Positions 21,702 through 37,774 of a DNA stretch of 64,000 nt are shown one piece after another (the stretch's first letter is position 1; each line of letters starts with the position of its first letter). The DNA is from Osedax fenrisi (Eukaryota; Annelida; Polychaeta; Sabellida; Siboglinidae), in assembly GCA_964019155.1 (NCBI GenBank), contig OZ025244.1, forward strand, positions 29,611,468-29,675,467. Direction: 5' to 3'. The notes beneath the pieces were generated by a model that searched no databases, was not told the DNA's origin, and saw nothing but the letters and a program-made list of their open reading frames with translations. Position numbers and translations under genes: made by a program.

Positions 21702-24694
21702 ATGACAAACAATGTTAATTGTGTTTCCGACTTTAATGCTAATGAATTTATATATAATGCTTATAATAAAAATAGTGATAATTTCTATAACAATAATAAA
21801 TATAGTATTCCTATGTATCATGAATTTATGAATAATCCTAAAATTGATTGTAAATACATTGATTTAAATTCTATAAATATTGATTTTTGTGAAGGTATTT
21901 CTATTATACATATAAATGCACGAAGTTTAGTAAAGCATTTCGATGATATAATATTATTATTAGATTCTTGTACTTTTAAATTTAATATTATTGTTATAAC
22001 TGAAACATGGTTACATGATTTCAATAAAGACTTATATAACATTGACACATATAATTGTACACATGTAATTCGACAAAATAAATCTATAAAAAATCTAAAT
22101 ATAGGAGGTGGTGTTTCTATATATACAAGAACATTTAAATTTCAACACATTAGATAATTTAACTTATTCAATGCCAGATTTTGTAGACATAGTTAGTATA
22201 TCAATGCTTATAAATAATAAACAAACTATAATTAGTGGGATATATAAATCTCCTAATTCTGATATTAAACGTTTTAGTGATTTTATTTATAATAATTTTA
22301 GTGATTTTTCAGTCAAAGGTGATTTATTTTTAGTTGGTGATTTTAATGTTAATATTTTAATTAAAAATAGTAATAATGATTATTTCATTGATACCATTTT
22401 CAGTATGGGTTGTTTTCCACTAGTAACTAAGCCGACCAGATATGGTAATAGTATTAATTCACTAATTGATAACATTTATTGTAATATAACATATAAACCA
22501 GTAAGTAATGGAATTGTATTTAGTGATATCAGTGATCACCTACCAATTTTTGTAATATATGATATTTCAAATAAAAGTAATACAAAACATAATACATATA
22601 AATATATCAGAAAACTAAATGGTCATACAATACATAAATTTAAATGTAGTATTAATGCTTTTGATTGGAAATATATCTATTCTGATATGGACTTAGAATT
22701 ATTATATGATAAGTTAATTAATGATTTAGTAGAATTATTTAATTTAAATTGTCCTATTATAAAAGTTAAAGAAAACAATAAAAATAATAAACCATGGTTA
22801 TACAATAGTCTGATTAAATGTATAAATAAAAAAAAACAAAATGTATAAAAAAATGATTAAAAATAAATCATTTACAAAAATAAATTATTATAAAAAATAT
22901 AAAAACATACTTACATCATTATTACGCTTATCTGAAAAATTATATTATTCAAATAAAATAAATAATAATAAAAATAATATTAAGTATACATGGTCAATTA
23001 TTAATAATTTAATTAATCCTAATTTAGGTAAAAAAGGTAATAATTCTAATTCTCCGAATGCTAATGAATTTAACACATTCTTTAGTAATATAGGTATTAA
23101 CTTATCTGAAAAAATATCTGCACCATCTCTTGATAATGATATTTATAAAACTATGCAAGGAAATAATAAAAATTCATTATTTTTTACACAAATTTCAATT
23201 TATGAAATTTTGAATGAGGTACGAAATTCTAAAAGTAAATCTAGTACAGATGTTACTGATTTTAGTATGTTTATCATTAAGGAAATTATTTTAGAAATAA
23301 GTCCTTTATTAAAACACGTATTCAATAGGTCACTAGCTGAAGGTATTTTCCCTAATGTTTTAAAAAAAGCTAAAGTTATTCCAATTTTTAAATCTGGAGA
23401 CAAATCATTAGCTGAGAATTAAAGACCAATATCCTTACTGCCACAAATTTCAAAAATATTTGAGAAACTAATTAAAAGCAGGATTTCAAATTTTTTAAAT
23501 AAATTTAATATATTAAATGATAATCAATATGGTTTCAGAAAGAATTTATCTACAGCTGATGCATTGTCTGATGTATTAGAATCAGTTAATACAAATTTAG
23601 AAAATTTAGAGAACTGTGCTATTGTTTCAATAGATTTACGCAAAGCCTTTGATACACTGGATCATGATATTTTAATCAATAAGCTTTATATTTATGGTAT
23701 CAGAGGTATAGCGCTAACATTAATAAAATCGTATTTATCAGATCGTATTCAATTTGTTAGATATAATAATACTGACTCTTATTATAATTATATAAAATGT
23801 GGTGTACCACAGGGATCTGTACTCGGTCCGTTATTATTTATTTTATATATTAATGACCTTCCGAATATATCAGATACTTTTAAATCAGTTTTATTTGCAG
23901 ATGATACAACTTTAATTTTTTCAAATACGTCTATTTTAGAATTAAAAAACAATATTCAATTTAATATTAACAAACTATATGATTGTTTGAATGTAAATAA
24001 ATTGTCACTCAATATTAGTAAGACGAATGTATTATTATTTAATATAAGAAATAAAAATATTAATATTAATATGGATTTGAATATTAATAACATTAAAGTT
24101 AAACAAGTCAGTGAAATAAAGTTCTTAGGTGTTATTATATATTGTAAATTGAATTGGAAATTGCAACTCAATTATGTTTCAAGTAAACTTTCTAGAACAA
24201 TTGCAATTTTACACAAAGTTAAAAATAAATTAAATATGAAATCTTTAATTTTATTATATAATGCTTTATTTTTATCACATCTTAATTATTGTTCAAATAT
24301 TTGGGGGAATAACTTCAAATCCAGTTTAAAAAATATTTTCATTTTACAAAAAAGAGCAATAAAATGTATTTGTAATACTCATTCTATGTATACAAATTTA
24401 TATACTATTTCTAATTCTCTTAAATTTGACGATATTGTAAAAATGAATAGTATAAAATTTATGTTTCGAGCTAGGAATAATATTTTACCTAAGAATTTAC
24501 AATTATTATATAAAGCTAAATCTTATAATGGAAATCTGTTTCATAGAATAAAAGTACGAACTGACCGAAAAGCATTTTGTTTATCGAATACTGGTCCAAT
24601 GCTGTGGAACAGATTACCACAAAAAATAAGAAATATTACGAAATTGAATAATTTTAAAACAATTTTTAAATCATTTATGATATCGTCTTATTAA
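21702..24694 (+). pseudogene. LINE ORF2 (APE endonuclease and reverse transcriptase), broken
   Basis: ORF2 has its own ATG at 21702. The endonuclease domain shows INARS at about 21915, ITETW at about 21996, GIYKSPNSD at about 22239, LVGDFN at about 22332 and SDHLPIF at about 22530. The reverse transcriptase shows the SIDLRKAFDTLDHDIL box at about 23625, GVPQGSVLGPLLF at about 23805 and the catalytic FADD box at about 23898. The C-terminus ends with the Trp-Asn-Arg-Leu-Pro motif. Breaks: a frameshift at about 22115-22150, a second in the A9 run near 22830, and TAA at 23420-23422, where the usual NYRPIS motif reads N-stop-RPIS. The last is a single-codon change of a Tyr codon. Few breaks mean a fairly young copy. 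Confidence 0.75.
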
Positions 24695-25536
24695 TTTTAA
24701 TTTTATATTTTTATAATCTATTTTTAATTATTGTATTATGTGATATATTAATTTATTTTCTACCTTATATTATCAGTATTTATTTTATATATTTTATTTT
24801 TATAGTTTTATAGCTTTTATAGCTTTTAGTTATAGTTTTTTTTAATATATTTTTATAATTTGTTATACAATTTTAATATTTGTGTTTTATTGGTTTATAT
24901 TTTTGTAGGTACATATTATTCAATTATTTATTTTAAATACATGATGAGAATGATTGTGGGGTTTTTTGCAATTTTATTTTATTTTTATTTTTATTTTTGT
25001 ATTAAGTTTTTAATTGTACATATTTGTTATTACTTATTTTTAATTACTTACATATTACATTTTATTTAAATTTTATTTAACATTCAGTATTATTTTCTAT
25101 TCAGGAAGTCAATTTTTTGTTTTAAATATTAAATATTAAATATAAGATATTCACGAGTACTTTGTATTGATTATTTATGTTGCCGGTAATGGTTCGTGTC
25201 GGGGATGAGGATGCAATTGTTGTGTGGGGGCAATTGTTGCCAGTGCTCTTACTCTTGGGGAAAGTGAGTTCCTTAAGGCATTGGATATAGAAACCCCAAA
25301 TCCTCCAAGTTGATACACCTTTATCGACTTTCATTGGCAATCGATATAAAGTATTCTAGGTAGATTTTTTTATGACTATTTTTTTACTGATATCCTGGAT
25401 AGAAATTTATATTATAATCTAATATTTTATTTAATATTATTTTAATTTTATACATAATTTTTCCCCCCACAATCACACTGGGTGAACGACTTGATAAGTT
25501 CTGCTTTTTCGTTCATCCAGGTTAATGCCCAAACTC

Positions 25537-25568
<32 letters not shown>

Positions 25569-25834
25569 CACGTAGATGTGTGAATTAGTAGTAGTATAAT
25601 TTATTTAGTCACAAAATCCAATTTTAAATAAATTGTTCGGGAGTGAGATTTAAAATTATGGCGACATCCATAATACAAAATAAATAAAACAAAATAATAA
25701 TACAAATAAATTATTTGGAAATGTGTTAGATTGTATCAAAGTATAGTCATAAATTTAGTTAGTCAAGTTCGAGTATTTATCTATGTATTTCATTTTTAAT
25801 TTTGTTTATAAGGCTATTAAGTGTATTTAGTTAT

Positions 25835-25866
25835 AACATGACTTTAACTATAGTTAAAGTCATGTT
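25835..25866. repeat. Perfect 32-bp palindrome
   Basis: AACATGACTTTAACTA followed directly by its reverse complement, with no spacer. Confidence 0.9.
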
Positions 25867-26036
25867 GAGTGTATCCCAATGAGACTATTAGTTAGCCTAG
25901 TAAGTGTGGCTTAAAATGATATTATTTTATGACCTAACATTGTTTCTCTCTTTAAATTCAATGAATGTGTAAGCTTTAAATATATAACTAGTATCATCTG
26001 CAAATATAATAAAAAATACATTTTAAATATATCAAT

Positions 26037-26039
26037 ATA

Positions 26040-26072
<33 letters not shown>
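26037..26072. repeat. TA-rich microsatellite
   Basis: A TATAT run interrupted by TTT near 26045-26072. Confidence 0.8.
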
Positions 26073-26300
26073 TATTAACAACCTGGATCACAGAATATAA
26101 CCATGATTAACTCCCATTTTTATAGTTAATTAATAGTTGTTTCATATTAATATATAACTTTTCATAATATAAACTAATAATAATATGTCTAAGCATTAAT
26201 TATAAAATTATGATCAATGGTATTAAAAGATGTTGACAATTTAATGATACCATAGAACATTTTAATTTACTATTTACATTATCAGTACCTTCTTATATTA

Positions 26301-26351
26301 TCATTGGCATTATAATGCCAATGAAATTGAAATTGTTATAACAATTTCAAT
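26301..26351. repeat. Two adjacent perfect palindromes (24 and 26 bp)
   Basis: TCATTGGCATTA plus its reverse complement (26301-26324) and ATTGAAATTGTTA plus its reverse complement (26326-26351) stand one base apart inside the old LINE relic. Confidence 0.9.
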
Positions 26352-27548
26352 AGTAGACATATTATTACGAAAACATCATTTTCTATTATTTATTATGTTT
26401 TTTTTAGTAAATAAAATAATTCTTATCTTTATTAATTTGTCTAATATTTTGATAAAATGGGTTAAATAAATATTGGTCTATAATTCTCAATATTATCATT
26501 TATACGCTTTTTCTGTATTATAATTACTTTAGATATTGTTAGAGAATCTGGAAAGTAAAATGAAATAAAATATGTATTATATTATATACATTGATAAATG
26601 GGAATATATAATATCTGCTATATTTTTTATAAAAAAATTATTAATATAATATAAGTCAATGATAATTTCATATTATTTATAATATTGGTTAATTCAGTGG
26701 AATTGATAATAGTTAACATTAAATAGAAATTAATATTATAATTATAAGTATGTGAAATATTATTAGATATTTATTGTATTGCTAAATTAATATAAAAATT
26801 AATTAACGAGTATATATGGCCAATTATGGTTTTTTTTAAATTTCTGGTTTAGTTAATATTATTTTATTCTGTCATCTATTATACAAAGTTGAGTGATATT
26901 TTTTAGATTTATTAACATTAATTTTAAAATGATTTGTATTCAAGACAATATTATATAAATGATCAAATACTTAAAAATCAAAAGACCATTTATATATGGT
27001 AGATTGTTATTATTCATATCAATATGTGTGATAATATAATTAAATTATTAAGTAATACGAGTAATGTATTGACGGGTATAACCATCGATATTATTATTTA
27101 AATCGATCAATGATGATAAAAAAATTGATAAATATTATCAATGACATATTGTTTATTATTATTATGTTCATTAATATCAATGTTGAAATCTCCGCATAAA
27201 TATATTGTTATATTATGTTATATATTCTGTAAATAATTTGAAATAATATTAGTAAAAGAATAAATATTAGGATATGTTGTTCTATATACACTACATACAA
27301 TATATACACTATTAAGTATGCTTAATATTTTATCTGTAGTATTATATATAAGTCCAATGGTACGTATATAAATTAAATTATATTTATATTAAATGTTAGA
27401 GTATATAATATATTACAATTTTAATTATTATTTATATAAATAGAAATACACCACCACCTTATATATTATATATATATCATAAATAATATACATACTTATA
27501 TACTTATTAATTAACGTATGTATAATATCACCTATAAAACATATAGAT

Positions 27549-28008
27549 ATGGGAGTATTCAACGCTATTTTAAGAGGCGTAGGTCTAAAAAAGAAAAGGG
27601 TGGTGTCTTCGTATGCCGTAATGGAGCCTGAATGTTCTTACGATGTTGAAACCAGTCATGCGTTCAACGATGGCCTATTCTACAGGAGTGAACCAGTCGA
27701 CGATAATCCAAGCGAAAATGGAGATATTTATATCGAAACACATAATACGAATAACGTACATCGTACACTCTATGAGTGGGTCGATGAACAAGGTCGATGA
27801 ACAACAGGTCGATGACCTTCAATGTGAAAGTCAACATATGTATAAGGAAACATATCACGATAATGCCCACCCAGATTATAACTATATGCATGAATCAACC
27901 GTAGAATATGACAACCCGAGTGGTGCTTATTTCACAACATATCCAAGTAATGTAAGTGAATACAATATAAACGAGAATTATCCCCAATCTGATGACTTAA
28001 GTGACGAT
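27549..28008 (+). pseudogene. Tyrosine-rich protein gene, + strand copy (frameshifted, truncated)
   Basis: ATG at 27549 opens MGVFNAILRGVGLKKKRVVS. Gly2 with Ala6 and following basic residues fits an N-myristoylation signal. The protein is hydrophilic and studded with tyrosines in short acidic contexts (SSYAVMEPE, LFYRSEP, DIYIET, TLYEWV, HMYKETY, VEYDNPSG). Near 27780-27800 a 13-base duplication of GTCGATGAACAAG shifts the frame. The downstream frame (VDEQQVDDLQCESQHMYKET onward) continues to about 28008, where it runs into antisense sequence of a second copy. The codon use and GC content are those of a real gene. The family is not recognised; a membrane-anchored phosphotyrosine docking protein is a guess from composition. 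Upstream exons were not found. Confidence 0.5.
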
Positions 28009-28879
28009 ATATTTCGGGTTCTGGCTCAAGACCACAGTAGGTGTATGCTTCGTCACATACGTTATCCTCATTCAGCAATACTATTTCTGTAGTTGGTTTC
28101 TTTAATTTCTACGATTGTATTTTTGATCAATTGTGTAGTATATTTGTGTAGTATATTTTGTTGAATAGGTAACTATAATGTATGTTCTGAGATTTCCGTT
28201 TGATTTATTATACTTGTTTGCGAATTCGCCTCTTTGACATTATTGCTATTGTTATTGTTTATGTTTACATCTTTAACATATATAGGCGATAAGTTTGAAC
28301 TTGTCTTGCTGACTAAATATGTCTTCCTTAATTCATCGAGACTAATTTCGTGTTCTGGCTCAATACCACGGTAGGTGTATGCTTCGTCACAAACTTTATC
28401 CTCATTCGGCAATTCTATTTCTTTAGTTTATATTCTTGTTTCTTTAATATCTACGATGGTGTTTTTGATCAATTGTGTAGTACATTTATTTTTTTTAATA
28501 GGTAACGATATTGTGTGGTCTGATATTTCCATTTGATTTATTATACTTGTTTGCGAATTCGTCTCTTTGACATTATTGTTATTGTTTATGTTAGACATTC
28601 TTTCTTGATGATAAGCTATATTTTCATAGTAAGGATGCATATCGTCACTTAAGTCATCAGATTGGGGATAATTCTCATATATTTATTCTTTATACCCTTG
28701 TTCGTCTACATTGTATTCACTTGCATTACTTGGATATGTTGTGAAATAAGTACCACTCGGGTTGTCATATTCTACTGTTGATTCATGCATATAGTTATAA
28801 TCTGGGTGGGCATTATCGTGATATGTTTCCTTATACATATGTTGACTTTCACATTGAAGGTCATCGACCTGTTGTTCAT
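27796..28879. repeat. Inverted repeat, arms of about 215-240 bp
   Basis: The arms are 27796-28008 (+) and 28639-28879 (minus), separated by about 630 bp. They carry the same coding segment in opposite directions with few differences, so the duplication is young. The right arm has a short extra insertion near 28675-28710. Confidence 0.8.
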
Positions 28880-28890
28880 TTAACATATAT
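28017..28890 (-). pseudogene. Tyrosine-rich protein gene, minus strand copy with tandem duplication
   Basis: On the minus strand, starting near 28880, the sequence repeats the + strand protein (EQQVDDLQCESQHMYKETYH) and goes on beyond its end. It continues through HPYYENIAYHQERM, a Asn-rich linker (NNNNNVKETNSQTSIINQ), EKVCDE-type and EISLDELRKTYLVSKTSSN segments. A unit of about 333 bp occurs twice (28017-28275 and 28351-28597), so the linker and following motif are duplicated. Stops interrupt the frame near 28680, 28430 and 28080. Tyrosine motifs such as YENI resemble SH2-domain binding sites (inference). Confidence 0.5.
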
Positions 28891-29148
28891 AGGCGATAAG
28901 TTTAAACTTGTCTTGCTGACTAAATATGCTGACTATGCAATTTATCAAAAACACCATCGTAGAAATTAAAGAAACAAGAATACCAACTAAAGAAATAGAA
29001 TTACCGAATGAGAATAAAGTGTGACGAAGCATACACCCACAGTGGTTTTGAGCAAGAACTCGAAATTAGTCTCGATGAATTAAGAAAGACATATTTGGAC
29101 AGCAAGACAAGTTTAAACTTATCGATTATATATGTTAAAGATATAAAC
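28260..29148. repeat. Second inverted repeat overlapping the first
   Basis: 28260-28475 matches the reverse complement of 28938-29148. The first 50 bp of the left arm (28275-28322, AACATATATAGGCGATAAGT) also recur directly at 28882-28930. The locus is thus a patchwork of inverted and direct copies of one gene. Confidence 0.75.
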
Positions 29149-29149
29149 A

Positions 29150-29724
29150 AATAAGATATATGCTGTAAGGAATTTATGATTTGAGTTTTTGTGAGTGATG
29201 TTATGAGAGTAAGTATTTGTGTGAGTGATTTTATGAGAGAGGTATTTGTAAAGTGATATTAAAAATAACTGTATATAATGTAATACCGTAAAAATTTACC
29301 AATTATGGACACTTATAAGCCGGGAACTCGATATTATTATATTTCACATCTACAATAACCTATATATAGTATACAAGACATATACCCATTCTCTTAGATA
29401 CAAGATTTTTAAAGTTATATGAGTACATTTTTAGTTAAACAAGTATTGATTAATATTTGATTATTCGAGTTATATAATCCCGGGTATGCGGGTGACTGGG
29501 ATTATGGTGTAAAGGTAATCAAGATACGCAACAACCGACTTCGCAACAACAACTGACTTTACAACAATAACCGACTTCACAACAACAGCCAACAAGCATA
29601 CTGGTTCGGAAATCATACGGAATATTAAGGTCCGCGTCATCTATCGCTCATCATAGTAAAGATGAAAAATCAGTTACTGATGAAAAAAGAACAAACGAAA
29701 TGACACATATATATATGTATATAT
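29150..29724. other. AT-rich DNA with a short Gln-rich frame remnant
   Basis: At about 29530-29650 a CAACAAC-rich stretch gives a frame with TQQPTSQQQLTLQQ, one stop, then PTSQQQPTSILVRKSYG and further Ser-rich residues. It may be a remnant exon; no splice sites or similarity support it. The rest shows nothing. Confidence 0.3.
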
Positions 29725-29927
29725 ACTTGGAATGTATGCACACCAAGAGAAGGAATTAAAGTAGAATAACTCAAGTATGAACTGAATAGATGTAACCTGA
29801 TAAGGCTATTTGAAATCCGCAAAAAAGGAGTAAAAATTCAGTCAAATGAAGGTTATAAATTCTACTATATTTGTAATTACTTAAAAAATGTAAACTGTGT
29901 GAAAATATTAATAGAAATAAGTCATTA
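29725..29927 (+). pseudogene. LINE APE-endonuclease N-terminal relic of another clade
   Basis: The frame reads TWNVCTPREGIKVE, stop, LKYELNRCNLIRLFEIRKKG and then VKIQSNEGYKFYY. The TWNV start and the SNEGYKFYY strand are those of APE endonucleases of RTE-like and related LINEs, where the usual pattern is TWNVR...LK.ELxRYN...L.xxExRW. The catalytic region is broken by the stop and by loss of the usual Ser-Glu context. Only about 65 residues remain, ending just before the (GTA)n array. Confidence 0.5.
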
Positions 29928-29967
29928 ATGGTTAATAATCAATGATATGTACTATTTAGTGGTATAT

Positions 29968-36187
<6,220 letters not shown>

Positions 36188-36628
36188 ATTCTGGCTCTAT
36201 CATTCGGAGCGAACAGACGTGTTTTTCATTCTATTGTTTAAAACTATTTATAGCTATTGAATCAAAATTCAATATTGATTTTCACTATGCCGATACATTC
36301 GCTATATAAATGACAACGAATTCATATAGATAAAGTTTCTAGGTAGACCTACATGTATATGAATTATATCTACAACTATTAATATTAACAATATTAACAC
36401 ACGAATTTTGCTTTTACTGTGTCTGTATATTTAATATATTATTATATTCAACTTGTCTGGGTTCGTATATTGTTAACTTGTTTGCATAACTTTGATTTAT
36501 GATATGTTTATTTTTGCCTGATATTATGTGATAGTCTAATATATATAGTGCGTATATGTGTGTACATTGTATATATATATATATATATACATTGTTTATA
36601 CATTTTATATATGTGTATGTATATATAT

Positions 36629-36630
36629 TA

Positions 36631-36686
<56 letters not shown>
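36629..36686. repeat. (TA)n microsatellite in the LINE 5' UTR
   Basis: A long TA run with shorter TATAT runs around it. Open frames here are low-complexity. Confidence 0.9.
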
Positions 36687-36688
<2 letters not shown>

Positions 36689-36745
36689 TAGTCCTTACAT
36701 TCATATTTATCTACATTCATAATAATAATTATAAGAACACATATA

Positions 36746-37771
36746 ATGTCTACTTGTACTCAATGCTCAATTTCTAATGATGATTATACACTAACGTGTA
36801 ATTTATGTAAACGTATTATTCACCATACATGCCTTTATGATGCTAAGTGCCTACCTGAAAAATGGATTAATGGTAATACTCCATCTAAAGCTGTAATTCA
36901 GATATTCTCGAGTATCAATTTTTCATTTACGTGTAATACTTGTATTAACTCATCTCATACTAATAGTACTAATAATAACAATAATAATTCTCCTACTTCA
37001 AACTCTGATGCATTCACCAATACTGATAATACCGAACCTTCTCTACTATCTATTTCTAATAGTATTAATCAAATTAAGACATTACTAACTGAATCTAAAA
37101 TACCTACTTATGCTGAAAAACTCATTGAATCAAATAAAAATATAATTAAATCTAACAATTTTATTACTAATAGAATCAAACAATTGCCAATTGCTCAAGA
37201 CACCCATAGTATTGTAATTGAAAACATTCGTTCACTTAAGTCTACAAATAATATTATTATTGGTATATTCAATAAAATGAATCTAAACACAAATTCTATC
37301 ATGAAAGTTAGATATAACTATAATAATATTGAATTATTTGTAAATTCAAAATTTGCTAAATCACAATTTTTATCTGCAAGAAAATTGTTATCTAACTCTG
37401 ATTATGCTAGTCTATTTATTAGAAGTTCTCTTGATAATGATACATTACGTCATGGAAGAATTCTATATCATGCTCTAAAATCTGACTATATTCATCTTGA
37501 TGATTATAAATGTGTACTTAATAGATTTAATAATAAATATGAATTACGCTCAGTTTTAACTCTTAATAGATTTAATAATAAATATGAATTACGCTCAGTT
37601 TTAACTAATTCTAATAAAGTTGATTGGTCAAATCAGCCTCTATCAATATCTGATGTCGATTTACTAAAATGGTCCACAAGTTATGACGCATTCATATCTA
37701 ATCTAAAATCAATAAGTTCTAAAGATGACTTAACTAATAAAAATAACCACCCTACAACTGATACGCAATGA
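36746..37771 (+). CDS. LINE ORF1: PHD-type zinc finger and RRM-like region
   Basis: The protein has 341 residues. Residues 4-66 have the spacing of a PHD finger: C4-C7, C18-C21, H26/H27-C29 and C63-C66. Such fingers are found in ORF1 of CR1-group LINEs. Residues 75-130 are a Ser/Asn/Thr-rich linker. Residues 150-270 resemble the RRM-like RNA-binding part (VIENIRS strand, then GRILYHALK). A 45-bp unit is duplicated in frame at 37517-37606, repeating LNRFNNKYELRSVLT. The ORF ends at TGA 37769-37771, followed by CTA, and ORF2 continues in the same frame. An ATG overlapping the stop (ATGA) leads only to a four-codon frame, so it does not serve ORF2. Confidence 0.75.
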   Translation: MSTCTQCSISNDDYTLTCNLCKRIIHHTCLYDAKCLPEKWINGNTPSKAVIQIFSSINFSFTCNTCINSSHTNSTNNNNNNSPTSNSDAFTNTDNTEPSLLSISNSINQIKTLLTESKIPTYAEKLIESNKNIIKSNNFITNRIKQLPIAQDTHSIVIENIRSLKSTNNIIIGIFNKMNLNTNSIMKVRYNYNNIELFVNSKFAKSQFLSARKLLSNSDYASLFIRSSLDNDTLRHGRILYHALKSDYIHLDDYKCVLNRFNNKYELRSVLTLNRFNNKYELRSVLTNSNKVDWSNQPLSISDVDLLKWSTSYDAFISNLKSISSKDDLTNKNNHPTTDTQ

Positions 37772-37774
37772 CTA
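37769..37774 (+). promoter_or_regulatory. Candidate stop-codon readthrough site TGA-CTA
   Basis: The ORF1 stop reads CAA-TGA-CTA and ORF2 follows in frame. UGA-CUA is the core of a known eukaryotic readthrough context. The same hexanucleotide stands at the same place in the diverged LINE at 61290-61285 on the other strand. Confidence 0.5.

Larger units (their letters stand above)
20500..25553 (+). mobile_element. Near full-length two-ORF LINE (CR1/L2-like), inactivated
   Basis: From 5' to 3' it has a leader in which a segment (CTTCCTGTTTACATTTCT at about 20508) recurs about 220 bp later, ORF1 at 20824-21501, an intergenic spacer, ORF2 at 21702-24694 with endonuclease and reverse transcriptase, a long 3' UTR, and an (ATT)n tail ending at about 25553. 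ORF2 carries two frameshifts and one stop. Both arms of the inverted pair with 19385-20015 derive from this family. Confidence 0.75.
25572..27420 (-). pseudogene. Very old minus-strand LINE relic
   Basis: Reading the minus strand, fragments occur in the correct order. An endonuclease GDFNIDI motif is near 27196-27175, an ENYRPI motif of the RT fingers near 26490-26470, and SFNTIDH of the first catalytic RT box near 26240-26211. The 3' UTR and a short CTA-type end lie near 25770-25572; that 3' end matches the intron copy at 5755-5940. Stops and frameshifts are too many to give a reading frame. Confidence 0.55.

Noticed and set aside
19385..25553. A 6-kb DNA transposon with 630-bp inverted ends
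   Set aside because: The arms are LINE 3' UTRs with (ATT)n tails pointing outward; the content is a LINE and no transposase is present.
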